Shown in pieces: positions 50,907 to 61,231 of a stretch of 64,000 nt of DNA. Under the pieces are notes generated by a model, which was given only the letters and a program-made list of their open reading frames with translations, did not search any database and was not told the DNA's origin. Source of the DNA: Microbacterium sp. Leaf320 (GTDB lineage Bacteria > Actinomycetota > Actinomycetes > Actinomycetales > Microbacteriaceae); assembly GCF_001423485.1 (NCBI RefSeq), contig NZ_LMOD01000002.1, positions 398,539 to 462,538 on the forward strand. Reading direction: 5' to 3'. The translations under genes were made by a program, and so were the position numbers. The first letter of the stretch is position 1. Each line of letters begins with the position of its first letter.

Positions 50907-51140
50907 ATGCACACGACCATCGACAAAGCGGGGCGGATCGTGATCCCTGCCTCGATCCGTGAGCGCCTCGGCATCCTTCCGGGTCCGGTCGACATCATGA
51001 TCGACGGAACGGGCATCCGCATCGAGGTCGCCGCGCCTGACGATCTCGTCGAGAAGGACGGACGCCTGGTCATCAACGGCAGCGGCACCACGCTCACGTC
51101 AGACGACATCCGGGAGCTCCGGCTTGCCGACCAGCGCTGA
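50907..51140 (+). CDS. AbrB/MazE-type antitoxin
   Basis: 77 aa. Swapped-hairpin AbrB domain: TIDKAGRIVIPASIRERLGI, then L-P-G-P-V-D-I. The C-terminal half would bind the toxin. An upstream ATG at 50902 is in another frame. Overlaps the toxin gene by 17 bp. Confidence 0.92.
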   Translation: MHTTIDKAGRIVIPASIRERLGILPGPVDIMIDGTGIRIEVAAPDDLVEKDGRLVINGSGTTLTSDDIRELRLADQR

Positions 51141-51540
51141 CCTGCTCCTCGACACGAGCGCGGCCGTCGCCCTGATCACCGAAGACAGCGCAGCTCACGA
51201 CAAGGTCCGCGACGCCTGCGCCGGACTGGTCCTCGGGCTCGCGGGTCACGCACTGCTCGAGACCTACTCCGTGCTCACGAGACTGCCGGGAGGCAGCCGC
51301 CTCAGCCCCGCCGCCGCGAGCCACGTGATCGCCCGGGAGTTCCCCAGATCGGTCGCCCTGCCCGCCGACGAGGCCGTCCGCGCCGTGATCGAGCTGGCCG
51401 AAGCAGGAGTGGCCGGCGGCGCCGTCTACGACGGACTTGTGGCGCTCGCGGCACGCTCCGCCGAGATCACGCTGCTGACCTGCGACCGGCGCGCACTCGG
51501 AACGTATGCGGCGCTGAAGACGGACGTCCAGCTGATCTGA
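51124..51540 (+). CDS. PIN-domain toxin (VapC-like ribonuclease)
   Basis: 138 aa, TTG start. Acidic metal-binding positions of the PIN domain: LLDTSAAVAL (Asp10), ALLETYSVL (Glu), AVYDGLVALAA (Asp) and LTCDRRALGTY (Asp). VapC toxins cleave tRNA or rRNA; the AbrB partner upstream neutralises it. Confidence 0.92.
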   Translation: MPTSADLLLDTSAAVALITEDSAAHDKVRDACAGLVLGLAGHALLETYSVLTRLPGGSRLSPAAASHVIAREFPRSVALPADEAVRAVIELAEAGVAGGAVYDGLVALAARSAEITLLTCDRRALGTYAALKTDVQLI

Positions 51541-51602
51541 CCCTCCCGGAGCGCGCTTCGAAACCCCTGGCTCTCCGCTCTGGGGCATCTAGGCTCGATC
51601 GC

Positions 51603-52316
51603 ATGAGTCTCACTTCGCGCAGATCCGACGGCCGTCGTGGCGTTGCAGCATCCGCTCTCGTCGTGGCGTCAGCGCTGCTGCTGACCGGGTGCGTCGGCGG
51701 GCAGCGCCCCGAGCCGACGGAGGTCGTGAGCGAGTATCTCACTGCCATCGCCGAGGGAGATGCGACGACCGCGACCGCGCTCGACGGCGCAGCCGTCGAA
51801 GCCGAGCATGCGGACTCGACGACCGCGGAGGAGGGCGACTTCGACACGCTGCGCACCGACGCCGCGCTTCTCGGCGCCGAGAGTCGGATCGAGGATGTCG
51901 AGGTGCAGCCTGGGGCAGCGAAGGTGGGCGGCGACGAGGATCTGCGCCGCGTGACGTTCTCCTACGTGCTCGACGGCGAACCCCACGAGTCCTCACTGCA
52001 GGTGCGGTGGGACGACGAGGCATCCGAATGGACTCTCGAGCAGTCATTGACGCTCGCTCTGTCGATCGCCGCAGTGCAGAGCAAGGTCGTTCTCGAGCCC
52101 GCTCCGTTCCGCATCGCGGGCATCGACGAGATCGTCGCACCGGATGCTGCCGACGCCCCTCTGCTCTACCTCGTCTACCCCGGCGAGTACACGATCGAGG
52201 CCGCCTTCCCGTCGGAGCTCCTGCGCCCCGGCACCGAGGGCACGCAGACCATCGTCGCGGACATCCCCGGAGACGCACTGGTGCAGTTCGACGTGAGCGA
52301 GCTGCCCTCGCGCTAG
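51603..52316 (+). CDS. Secreted lipoprotein of unknown function
   Basis: 237 aa. Signal peptide with lipobox LLTGC (about residue 36), then an NTF2/DUF4878-like segment (PTEVVSEYLTAIAEGDATTA) and a beta-rich C-terminus. A -10-like TAGGCT (51590-51595) ends 7 bp before the ATG, so the mRNA may be leaderless. Confidence 0.8.
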   Translation: MSLTSRRSDGRRGVAASALVVASALLLTGCVGGQRPEPTEVVSEYLTAIAEGDATTATALDGAAVEAEHADSTTAEEGDFDTLRTDAALLGAESRIEDVEVQPGAAKVGGDEDLRRVTFSYVLDGEPHESSLQVRWDDEASEWTLEQSLTLALSIAAVQSKVVLEPAPFRIAGIDEIVAPDAADAPLLYLVYPGEYTIEAAFPSELLRPGTEGTQTIVADIPGDALVQFDVSELPSR

Positions 52317-52359
52317 GTGCAGCTAAGACGCGCCTCGCGCTAGGTGCAGCTAGGACGCG
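52306..52359. repeat. 27-bp tandem duplication across two convergent gene ends
   Basis: Two copies, 52306-52332 and 52333-52359, differ at one base. The first holds the lipoprotein stop codon (TAG), the second the complementary stop of the ZIP gene: a recent slippage duplication. Confidence 0.9.
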
Positions 52360-53063
52360 AGCGAGAGCCCCGCGGCGAGCGCGAAGCCCAGCACGGTCGC
52401 GAGTCCCGTGACCTGCTTGGCCTTCTCCTGAGCATCCGGCACCATCGAGTCGACGAGCATCACGAGCAGGGCACCGGCCGCGAAGCCGCTCGCCCCGGCA
52501 CGGAAGTCGTCACCCGTCGCGCTTGCGAGCCCGAACCCTGCGACCGTCGCCAGTGCGCAGATCACCGAGATGCCCGCCCAGAGCAGCAGCACACGCGACT
52601 TCGCCATGCCGCCCTTCAGCAGGTCTGCGGCAGAGCCGATCGACTCGGGAAGGTTCGAGACGACGATCGCGACGACCAGCGCGATGCTCACCGGTTCGCC
52701 GGATGCGAGCCCGATGCCGAGCACCAGCTGTTCGGGGATGCCGTCGAGCAACGCCCCGAGGGCGAGAGGAACCCCGGCCCCCGAGCCCTGGTCCTTCGTC
52801 TTCGCGGCACGTGCGTCGAGGATCCGGTCGGCGATGAAATACGCCAAGGCACCGCCGACGACGCCGACGATGAGCGGGATGGGGCCTGCGAGATCCAGCC
52901 CCTCCTCCCACAGCTCGAAGGCGATGGACGCCATGAGGGCACCTGCTCCGAAGCCGAGCACGATGCCGAGCCAGCGCGGCGGCCAGGTGCGCAGCAGTGC
53001 GAGCGCCGCACCGATGATCAGAGGTGACGCCGCGACGATGCCCCACAGAATCGCTCCGCCCAT
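52350..53063 (-). CDS. ZIP family metal transporter
   Basis: 237 aa, about eight helices. The ZIP metal-path motifs appear as LLDGIPEQLVLGIGLASG in helix 4 and VSNLPESIGSA in helix 5, where classical zinc importers have HNxPEG; the His ligands are missing, so specificity may differ. Convergent with the lipoprotein gene. Confidence 0.88.
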   Translation of the reverse strand: MGGAILWGIVAASPLIIGAALALLRTWPPRWLGIVLGFGAGALMASIAFELWEEGLDLAGPIPLIVGVVGGALAYFIADRILDARAAKTKDQGSGAGVPLALGALLDGIPEQLVLGIGLASGEPVSIALVVAIVVSNLPESIGSAADLLKGGMAKSRVLLLWAGISVICALATVAGFGLASATGDDFRAGASGFAAGALLVMLVDSMVPDAQEKAKQVTGLATVLGFALAAGLSLAS

Positions 53064-53164
53064 GTGCCGCCTCCTTCAGGGACACTCTGCCACCGCTCGG
53101 GCCGAAACTGCAGAGGAACCCGACGGGTCTTCGCGCGTCGGGCTAGACCGGTTCTGTGCGCCGT

Positions 53165-53956
53165 TCAGTCGGCCGAGACGCGATGGATGCCGAGGTCGGT
53201 GCGCCCGGGCAGCAGGTCCTCTCGAAGCGCGCGGGTGCCGTGATACTCACCGTCGCGGAGTCGGCGATACGGGCTGCTCGGCGATTCGTCGCGGATCCCG
53301 GCGAGTCGATCGACGAGCCGCGCGCTCTCCTGGTCGATGCCCGCGGGCGACAGGCCGTCTGCGTCATGGACGACGTGCAGGTCGAGCGGCTCTATGCCGG
53401 TGTACCAGAGGGTGCCGTGGGTGAGCGGGAACAGCAGCGAGTCCAGGTCTCCGCTCACGCCCCGTTCTCCGATCGACCGGTCGTCCTCGCCTGCCGTGAC
53501 GATCACGAGGGCTCGCCGCCCGGACAGCGGACCCTCGCCGTAGCGCAGGGGCAGACCGGTCTCGGGGTCGGAGGGACCGTACGCGAATCCGTTGGTGAGA
53601 ACACGATCGAGCCACCCCTTGAGGATCGCCGGCGGCCCGTACCACCACAGCGGGAACTGGAGCACGACGAGATCGGCGGCCCCGAGCTTGCGCTGTTCCT
53701 CGGTCACATCCGACGGCAGCTGTCCTGCGGCGTACGCCTCGCCCATGAGGTCGACGACACTGCCCTCCCGCCCGAGAGGCTCGCCCAGGTCCGGGGCGGC
53801 GAGAACGGGATCGAAGCCCTGACCGTACAGATCGGTGATCTCCACGTCGTGGTCACGCGACAGCGCCTCCACTCCGTCGCGGAAGAGTCGCGCGTTGAAC
53901 GAGTTCTTCTGGGGGTGGGCGTAGATCCAGTGGACGGTCGGGCGTGGTGCGGACAA
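53165..53956 (-). CDS. Flavodoxin-like NAD(P)H:quinone oxidoreductase
   Basis: 263 aa, TTG start. Flavodoxin_2 pattern: HWIYAHPQKNSFNARLFRDG (FMN phosphate loop), VLQFPLWWYGPPAILKGWLD (typical of MdaB/KefF/NQO1) and LVIVTAGEDDRSIG. Two-electron quinone reduction prevents semiquinone stress. 14 bp downstream of the MFS gene, so cotranscribed and controlled by the divergent HxlR regulator. Confidence 0.92.
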   Translation of the reverse strand: MSAPRPTVHWIYAHPQKNSFNARLFRDGVEALSRDHDVEITDLYGQGFDPVLAAPDLGEPLGREGSVVDLMGEAYAAGQLPSDVTEEQRKLGAADLVVLQFPLWWYGPPAILKGWLDRVLTNGFAYGPSDPETGLPLRYGEGPLSGRRALVIVTAGEDDRSIGERGVSGDLDSLLFPLTHGTLWYTGIEPLDLHVVHDADGLSPAGIDQESARLVDRLAGIRDESPSSPYRRLRDGEYHGTRALREDLLPGRTDLGIHRVSAD

Positions 53957-53970
53957 CGGAGTGCCTTTCT

Positions 53971-55341
53971 TCAGCGGGGGTCGAGGACGGGAGGCTTCGG
54001 AGCGCGCCTCCAGAGCGGTAGGAGCGCTGCGGCGACGACCAGGCCGGTCGCGACGAGGAGAGCGACGATAAAGCCGCGCGACCCGACGATCGAGGCGATC
54101 GTGCCGAGCACGGCGATCCCGAGACCGCCGCCGAGGGCGAAGCCGACCTCCTGGATCGCGCCCACCTGACCGGCGTCGTCTTCAGTGGTCACGTCGAAGA
54201 GGGTGGTCGCGGCGAGGGTCGCTGCGATGCCGAACCCGACACCGACCAGCACGAGCGGAATCGCGACGATGTCGACCCCGGTCGCCAGCCAGGCGAGGCC
54301 GGCGCCTTGGATCACGAGCGCGAGCACGGTCAGCGTGGGAGACGAGAGCCACCGGAGGAACACCGGGGCGAGCACCCCGCCGAGCGCGATCGCGACCGCC
54401 TGCGGAAGGATCGCGATGCCGGCCTCGGCAGCGCTGAATCCCCGCGCATCCTGCAGGTGCAGGCTCACCAGGAGCACGGATGCCGTCGACACACCGCTGC
54501 TCGCCACGATGCGCACGATGGCGGGGCTGAATCCCGGCACTCGGAAGAGTCGCATGTCGATGAGGGGGTCGCGCAGAGTCCGCTGACGGCGGATGAAGAA
54601 CACCAGCGTCCCGACCGCGACGACGCCGGCGACGCCCGCAGCGAGGGGAGCCGCGAGCACCTCATGCAGGGCGAAGACGAGAGCCCCGAGGGCGACGATC
54701 GACGACAGGATGCTGAGGATGTCCCACGACGGGGGCCGCGAGCTGCGAGAGTCGGGAACGAGCCAGATCGCGAGCACTCCCGCGACGACCGCGAGCGGCA
54801 CGCTGCCCAGCAGCAGCCAGCGCCACCCCGGGCCTTCGGTGACGATGCCCCCGAGCACCGGGCCCAGAGCGCTGCCGGCACCGAAGGTCGCGGTCCACAG
54901 CCCGTAGGCCAGCACGCGCTGCCGTGCGTGATAGTGCGCACCGATCGTGGCGACGACGCCGGCCACGACGAACGCCTCGGCGACGCCGAGGAGCGCGCGC
55001 ACGACGATCAGCAGCATCCCGTCCTGGGCGAATCCGCCGACGACGTTGAGCACCGCGAAACCGGCGAGGCCGAAGAGCACGATCCGCTTGCGTCCGAACG
55101 CGTCGCCGATGCGGGCGGCGACGATCAGCGTCGCAGCCAGAGAGAGCGCATACACGTCGACGAGCCAGAGGGCGCCGCTGTCGCTCAGGACGAGGTCGCC
55201 GCGGATGGCCGGCAGTGCGGTCGACATGCTGCTGATCGCGAGCGCGCCGATCAGGATGCCGAGAAGCAGGGGGATCATGGCGAGCCACGGATGCCGAGCC
55301 GCACGAGGTGGAGCGGCTGCCGTGGGAATGGGGAAGGTCAC
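53971..55341 (-). CDS. MFS drug exporter, DHA2 (14-helix) type
   Basis: 456 aa from GTG 55341; TTG 55377 is possible but would overlap promoter elements. Helix 1 at about residues 20-40, motif A RIGDAFGRKRIVLFG after helix 2, motif C-like GSALGPVLGGIVTEGPGWRW in helix 5. Exports quinone-like or cationic drugs in relatives. Confidence 0.92.
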   Translation of the reverse strand: MTFPIPTAAAPPRAARHPWLAMIPLLLGILIGALAISSMSTALPAIRGDLVLSDSGALWLVDVYALSLAATLIVAARIGDAFGRKRIVLFGLAGFAVLNVVGGFAQDGMLLIVVRALLGVAEAFVVAGVVATIGAHYHARQRVLAYGLWTATFGAGSALGPVLGGIVTEGPGWRWLLLGSVPLAVVAGVLAIWLVPDSRSSRPPSWDILSILSSIVALGALVFALHEVLAAPLAAGVAGVVAVGTLVFFIRRQRTLRDPLIDMRLFRVPGFSPAIVRIVASSGVSTASVLLVSLHLQDARGFSAAEAGIAILPQAVAIALGGVLAPVFLRWLSSPTLTVLALVIQGAGLAWLATGVDIVAIPLVLVGVGFGIAATLAATTLFDVTTEDDAGQVGAIQEVGFALGGGLGIAVLGTIASIVGSRGFIVALLVATGLVVAAALLPLWRRAPKPPVLDPR

Positions 55342-55379
55342 CGCCTCAGTCTCGCGCCGCGGGTACACTTCAGACAAGT

Positions 55380-55407
55380 ACGGTCATTGGTGGTACATAG
55401 TGACCGT
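55380..55407. promoter_or_regulatory. Inverted repeat ACGGTCA/TGACCGT between MFS and HxlR genes
   Basis: 7-bp perfect arms with a 14-base centre in the divergent promoter. HxlR proteins bind such sites, so this is the likely operator for both transcripts. TACTAT at 55413-55418 is a candidate -10 for hxlR. Confidence 0.65.
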
Positions 55408-55420
55408 TTGGATACTATGA

Positions 55421-57349
<1,929 letters not shown>

Positions 57350-57360
57350 CACGTCGCTTC

Positions 57361-57406
57361 ACAGAGGGAGGGGGCGGATGCTGCGGCATCCGCCCCCTCC
57401 CTCTGT
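57361..57406 (+). terminator. 20-bp perfect terminator hairpin after argG
   Basis: Arms 57361-57380 and 57387-57406 are exact complements around 6 bases, 12 bp after the stop: the longest perfect stem in the window. Confidence 0.9.
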
Positions 57407-57545
57407 GTGTGCGCGGTTCTGCGTTCGCAGTTCAGCATGAACGCCGAGTATGTGGGCGGGACCACGCTGTTGAGGCTCTCAGCGCGATTCCATGCTGAGT
57501 TGTGAACCGACCGCCCTTCTGCTCCTGTGAGTCCGCCGAGTTATC

Positions 57546-57575
57546 TTGCACACAGCTGTGCACATTAAGTACGAT
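57546..57575 (+). promoter_or_regulatory. Promoter/operator of the TetR-YhgE operon
   Basis: TTGCAC (57546-57551) and TACGAT (57570-57575) are 18 bp apart. The palindromic TGCACA/TGTGCA (57547-57562) covers the -35, a natural site for the TetR product. TACGAT ends 6 bp before the ATG at 57582. Confidence 0.65.
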
Positions 57576-57581
57576 GGATCC

Positions 57582-58205
57582 ATGACCACCCGTGCTCCCC
57601 GCCGCGACTCCGTCGAGAACCGCGCCGGCATCCTCGACGCGGCCCGTGCGACCCTCGCCACAGACCCCCGCGCGTCGATCGACGTCATCGCCCGCAGCGC
57701 TGGCCTTTCGCGCCGCACCCTCTACGGCCACTTCGACGACCGCGAAGCTCTGATCCGCGAGCTCATCTCGGTCGGTGCGCAGCGCTTCAATGCGATCGCG
57801 GAATCCGTGACCGACACCGATCCTCGCCTCGCGCTCGCGCGTCTCGCCGCCAGGCTCTGGCAGGAGGCCTCGCACGTGCAGGTCGCCGCCGCTCTCGCCC
57901 TCGACGAGGCGCACGTCGAGCACACTGCAGCGGCCCTCGCCCCGCTGCGCCGCACTGTCGCAGCACTCGCCGAACGCGGTCAGAGCGACGGCAGCTTCCG
58001 CACCGACCTGACCGCCTCCACGCTCGCGCGGCTCATCGAAGAGGTGGCACGCACGGTCGTGTCGCGCACGGATGCCGCGAGCACCGCCGCAGACAACATC
58101 GCCGTCCGTACGCTCCTCAGCATCGCCGGGCTGTCATGGCGCGAAGCCGACGATCTGCTGAGCGCCCACCCCGACATCGTCTCCACACAAGAGGTCAGCG
58201 CATGA
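57582..58205 (+). CDS. TetR family transcriptional regulator
   Basis: 207 aa from ATG 57582. HTH SIDVIARSAGLSRRTLYGHF (about 29-48). The open frame upstream (57546) coincides with the promoter and is rejected. Stop overlaps the next gene (ATGA). Likely autorepressor of the three-gene operon. Confidence 0.92.
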   Translation: MTTRAPRRDSVENRAGILDAARATLATDPRASIDVIARSAGLSRRTLYGHFDDREALIRELISVGAQRFNAIAESVTDTDPRLALARLAARLWQEASHVQVAAALALDEAHVEHTAAALAPLRRTVAALAERGQSDGSFRTDLTASTLARLIEEVARTVVSRTDAASTAADNIAVRTLLSIAGLSWREADDLLSAHPDIVSTQEVSA

Positions 58206-59170
58206 GAGTCACCCTGCACGAGGTGAGCAAGGGGCGCGGCGGTCAGGCACTGCCGACGACGAGCCTCGAGTTCCACACCGGCGCCGTGCGCTTCGCTCTC
58301 GCCGAGACCGAGCAGCGCCCGAGCGTGCTCGGCCTGATCGCCAGCGGACGCATGAAGCCCGAGACCGGTCGCGTCACCGTCGACGGCACGACGAACAACC
58401 GGATGCTGCGCCGCGCGGTCGCGCTTGTCGACGCCCCCGACGTCAGCGATCCGCACGCCGACATCACGCTCGCCGGTGTCGTCGGCGAAGAGCTCATGTT
58501 CGCCGGGGTCGGAGCGACGCCGCTGCATGCCCGCCGTTGGCTCACCCAGCTCGGTTTCGGGGAACTCGCCGGAGTGCCGATCGGCAACGTCGATCCGGCG
58601 GCCCGCGTGCGCATCCTGTGCGAGCTCGCCGTGCTGCGCGAGGGCACCGAAGGCATCGTGCTCGTCTCCCCCGACCGTCATGGCGGCAGCCCCGACGGCT
58701 GGTGGCGCATCGCGTCGGAGTTCGCCGACCGCGGTTACGCCATGCTCGTGATCATCGGCGGATCCGCGGCGGTCGCCCTCGAGCGGATGAACGAGCTCGA
58801 AGCCATCAACGCCTCCGGCCCCGTGCAGCCTCTCGTGCTCGACGCGCCCGCCGCCGACCCCGAGGCACCCGACTCCCCGGCATCCGACTCCCCGGCATCC
58901 GACCCCCCGGCATCCGACTCCCCGGCATCCGAGCCGGAAAACCCAGATGAGCCGGTCGACGCACCGCGCGCCGATGCCGAACACGCTGACGATCCGTCCG
59001 ATGCTCTGGGTTTTCCCGCGTCGGAGCCCCGGTCGTTGAGCGAGGACGGCGAAGCCGACCGAGACGACGCGCCGGCCACAGACACAGACACAGACACACC
59101 AGCCACCGACGCACCGGCCACAGACACAGACACACCCGCAGACACGACCGAGAACGGAGCCGAGCGATGA
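58202..59170 (+). CDS. Degenerate ABC-ATPase-like protein with a disordered acidic tail
   Basis: 322 aa from ATG 58202. Residues 1-210 follow an ABC nucleotide-binding domain in outline: LIASGRMKPETGRVTVDGTT after the Walker A position, LGFGELAGVPIGNVDPAARV in place of the signature helix, EGIVLVSPDRHGG in place of Walker B. But Walker A (GxxGxGKS) is replaced by AETEQRPS and the Walker B Glu is absent, so ATP hydrolysis is unlikely. The last 110 residues are Asp/Ala/Pro/Thr repeats. Coupled to the YhgE/Pip gene by a 4-bp overlap. Confidence 0.8.
   Translation: MRVTLHEVSKGRGGQALPTTSLEFHTGAVRFALAETEQRPSVLGLIASGRMKPETGRVTVDGTTNNRMLRRAVALVDAPDVSDPHADITLAGVVGEELMFAGVGATPLHARRWLTQLGFGELAGVPIGNVDPAARVRILCELAVLREGTEGIVLVSPDRHGGSPDGWWRIASEFADRGYAMLVIIGGSAAVALERMNELEAINASGPVQPLVLDAPAADPEAPDSPASDSPASDPPASDSPASEPENPDEPVDAPRADAEHADDPSDALGFPASEPRSLSEDGEADRDDAPATDTDTDTPATDAPATDTDTPADTTENGAER
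58871..58930 (+). repeat. Four tandem 15-bp units encoding D-S-P-A-S
   Basis: Units GACTCCCCGGCATCC start at 58871, 58886, 58901 (one change) and 58916, followed by a partial copy, in the disordered tail of the ABC-like protein. Confidence 0.95.
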
Positions 59171-61086
59171 AGGTTCCCTCCATGATCGCCGCCGAGCTGC
59201 GGCGCCTCACCGCGAGCAAGATGGGCATCATCGCCCTGATCGCGCTCGTGTGCGTGCCGATCCTCTACGGCGGTCTCTACCTCTGGGCGAACCAGGACCC
59301 CTATGCCAAGTTCCCCGATGTCCCGGTCGCCCTGGTGGTCGACGACGAGGGCGCGGCGACTCCCACCACGGGAACGGATGCTCCGACCGGCGAGACCGTC
59401 AACTACGGGGAGGACGTCGCCGAGAACCTGATCGAGGGCAACGCGTTCGACTGGCAGCGCATGTCGGCCGATGAGGCGGCGGATGCTCTCCGCGAGGGCA
59501 CCGTCGATTTCACCGTCACGATCCCCACCGACTTCTCCGAGGCACTGACCTCCGCCTCGGGCGACGACCCGCATCAGGCGCGCATCGAGCTCGAGACCAA
59601 CGACGCCAACAACTACCTGGCGTCGTCGATGGGCACGCAGGCTGTCGAGAAGATCCGCAGCTCCGTGGCCGAGATGGTCGGCAGCGAGGCGGCCGAGCGG
59701 TTGCTCACCGGGCTCAGCGACGTGCGCGACAACCTCGTCACCGCCGTCGACGGCGCGAACCAGCTCACCGACGGCGCGAACACCGCGGCGACCGGCAGCG
59801 CCACACTCGCCGATGGAACGTCGCAGCTCGCCGCCGGCACGTCTCAGCTCGCGGGCGGCACGTCGGAGCTGGCCGGCGGCGCTGCTCAGCTCGCCGATGG
59901 CGCGGCGACTCTGGCGTCGGGGGCTCAGCAGGTCAGTGACGGCAACCGGCAGCTGGCCGACGTCGCCGACCGCGCCGGGTCGGCTGTGCAGCAGGCGACG
60001 GATGCTCTGCCCCAGGCACGCCAGGACATCGCGGCGGTGCTCACGGATCAGGGCCTGACGCAGGAGCAGATCGATCGGGTCCTCGCGACCCTCGATCCGC
60101 TCGGGACCCGACTGCAGGAGGGTAACTCGACCGTACAGAACGCGGTCGACAAGGTCGACCAGCTCGCCGCCGGAGCCGAGTCGGTGGCATCCGGCGCCTC
60201 GCAGCTCGCCAGCGGCACGCAGACGCTCGCCAGCGGCGCGCAGACCGTCGCCAGCGGCGCTCAGACCGTCGCCACGGGAGCGGCAGCGGCGAACGACGGC
60301 GCGACCCAGCTGCGCGACGGACTCAGCACCCTCGCCTCCGGCACGGCCGAGCTGCGCGACGGGCTGGCCGACGGGGTCGAGCAGATTCCCGTGTCGACCC
60401 CCGAACTGCGCACCCAGCAGGCTGACACCATCGCCGACCCGGTGAAGGTGTCGAGCGACAAGGTCGCATCCGCCGAGGACTACGGCGCAGGGCTCGCCCC
60501 CTTCTTCGCAGCGCTGTCGGCCTGGATCGGCATCTACGCGCTGTTCCTCATCGTCAAGCCGATCTCACGTCGAGCGGTCACCGCCCTGCACTCCCCGATC
60601 CGCGTCACGCTCGCGGGCTGGCTGACCCCGGCCATGCTGGGCGCGGTGCAGATGCTCGGTCTCATGGGGATCCTCGCGATCACCCTCGGCTTCACGTTCG
60701 ACAACCCCATCGGCACGCTCGGGGTGATGATCTTCGCGTCGGCGACGTTCGCCGCGATCATCCTGGCGCTCAACGTCTGGCTCGGTTCTGTCGGACAGTT
60801 CCTGGGGCTCGTGCTCATGGTGCTGCAGCTCGTCACCGCCGGCGGAACCTTCCCGTGGCAGACCCTGCCCGCACCCCTCGCCGCTCTGCACCATGTGCTC
60901 CCGCTCGGCTACGTCGTCGACGCGATGCGGCAGCTCATGTACGGGGGCAACCTGGGCAGAGCCGGATGGGACCTGGTGGTGCTGGGCATCTGGCTGGTCG
61001 GCGCGCTGCTGCTGGCGGCGATCGGCGTGACGCGGATGACGCACCGGCGCACGCTGCGCGATCTGCAGCCGAGCCTGATCGGCTGA
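59167..61086 (+). CDS. YhgE/Pip family membrane protein
   Basis: 639 aa. N-terminal helix about 18-38, YhgE N-domain (NQDPYAKFPDVPVALVVDDE), a long extracytoplasmic stalk with many ASGAQ/LAxGxxQL heptad-like repeats (about 195-415), then an ABC-2-type block of helices (about 450-635). Family members include the Lactococcus phage infection protein and the ESX-linked YueB phage SPP1 receptor. With the ABC-like gene it may form an atypical transporter. Confidence 0.93.
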   Translation: MKVPSMIAAELRRLTASKMGIIALIALVCVPILYGGLYLWANQDPYAKFPDVPVALVVDDEGAATPTTGTDAPTGETVNYGEDVAENLIEGNAFDWQRMSADEAADALREGTVDFTVTIPTDFSEALTSASGDDPHQARIELETNDANNYLASSMGTQAVEKIRSSVAEMVGSEAAERLLTGLSDVRDNLVTAVDGANQLTDGANTAATGSATLADGTSQLAAGTSQLAGGTSELAGGAAQLADGAATLASGAQQVSDGNRQLADVADRAGSAVQQATDALPQARQDIAAVLTDQGLTQEQIDRVLATLDPLGTRLQEGNSTVQNAVDKVDQLAAGAESVASGASQLASGTQTLASGAQTVASGAQTVATGAAAANDGATQLRDGLSTLASGTAELRDGLADGVEQIPVSTPELRTQQADTIADPVKVSSDKVASAEDYGAGLAPFFAALSAWIGIYALFLIVKPISRRAVTALHSPIRVTLAGWLTPAMLGAVQMLGLMGILAITLGFTFDNPIGTLGVMIFASATFAAIILALNVWLGSVGQFLGLVLMVLQLVTAGGTFPWQTLPAPLAALHHVLPLGYVVDAMRQLMYGGNLGRAGWDLVVLGIWLVGALLLAAIGVTRMTHRRTLRDLQPSLIG

Positions 61087-61144
61087 GCCTCATCGGCTGA
61101 TCGCAGCCGCACGAGAACAGGCCCCGGAATCCGTGGGTTGTGGG

Positions 61145-61180
61145 TAGTATTCCCAGAGTGCGTCCTTGGGACGCACTCTG
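61145..61180 (+). promoter_or_regulatory. -10-like TAGTAT followed by a 12-bp hairpin in the acylase leader
   Basis: TAGTAT (61145-61150) is followed by CAGAGTGCGTCC (61154-61165) pairing with 61169-61180 around 3 bases. If the -10 is used, the stem forms the very 5' end of the mRNA, 50 bases before the ATG. It could instead terminate the YhgE operon. Confidence 0.45.
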
Positions 61181-61231
61181 GGACTCTCTGGGACTGAGTC
61201 CCACCCTGCCTTCCCGAAAGAGTTCTCGAAG

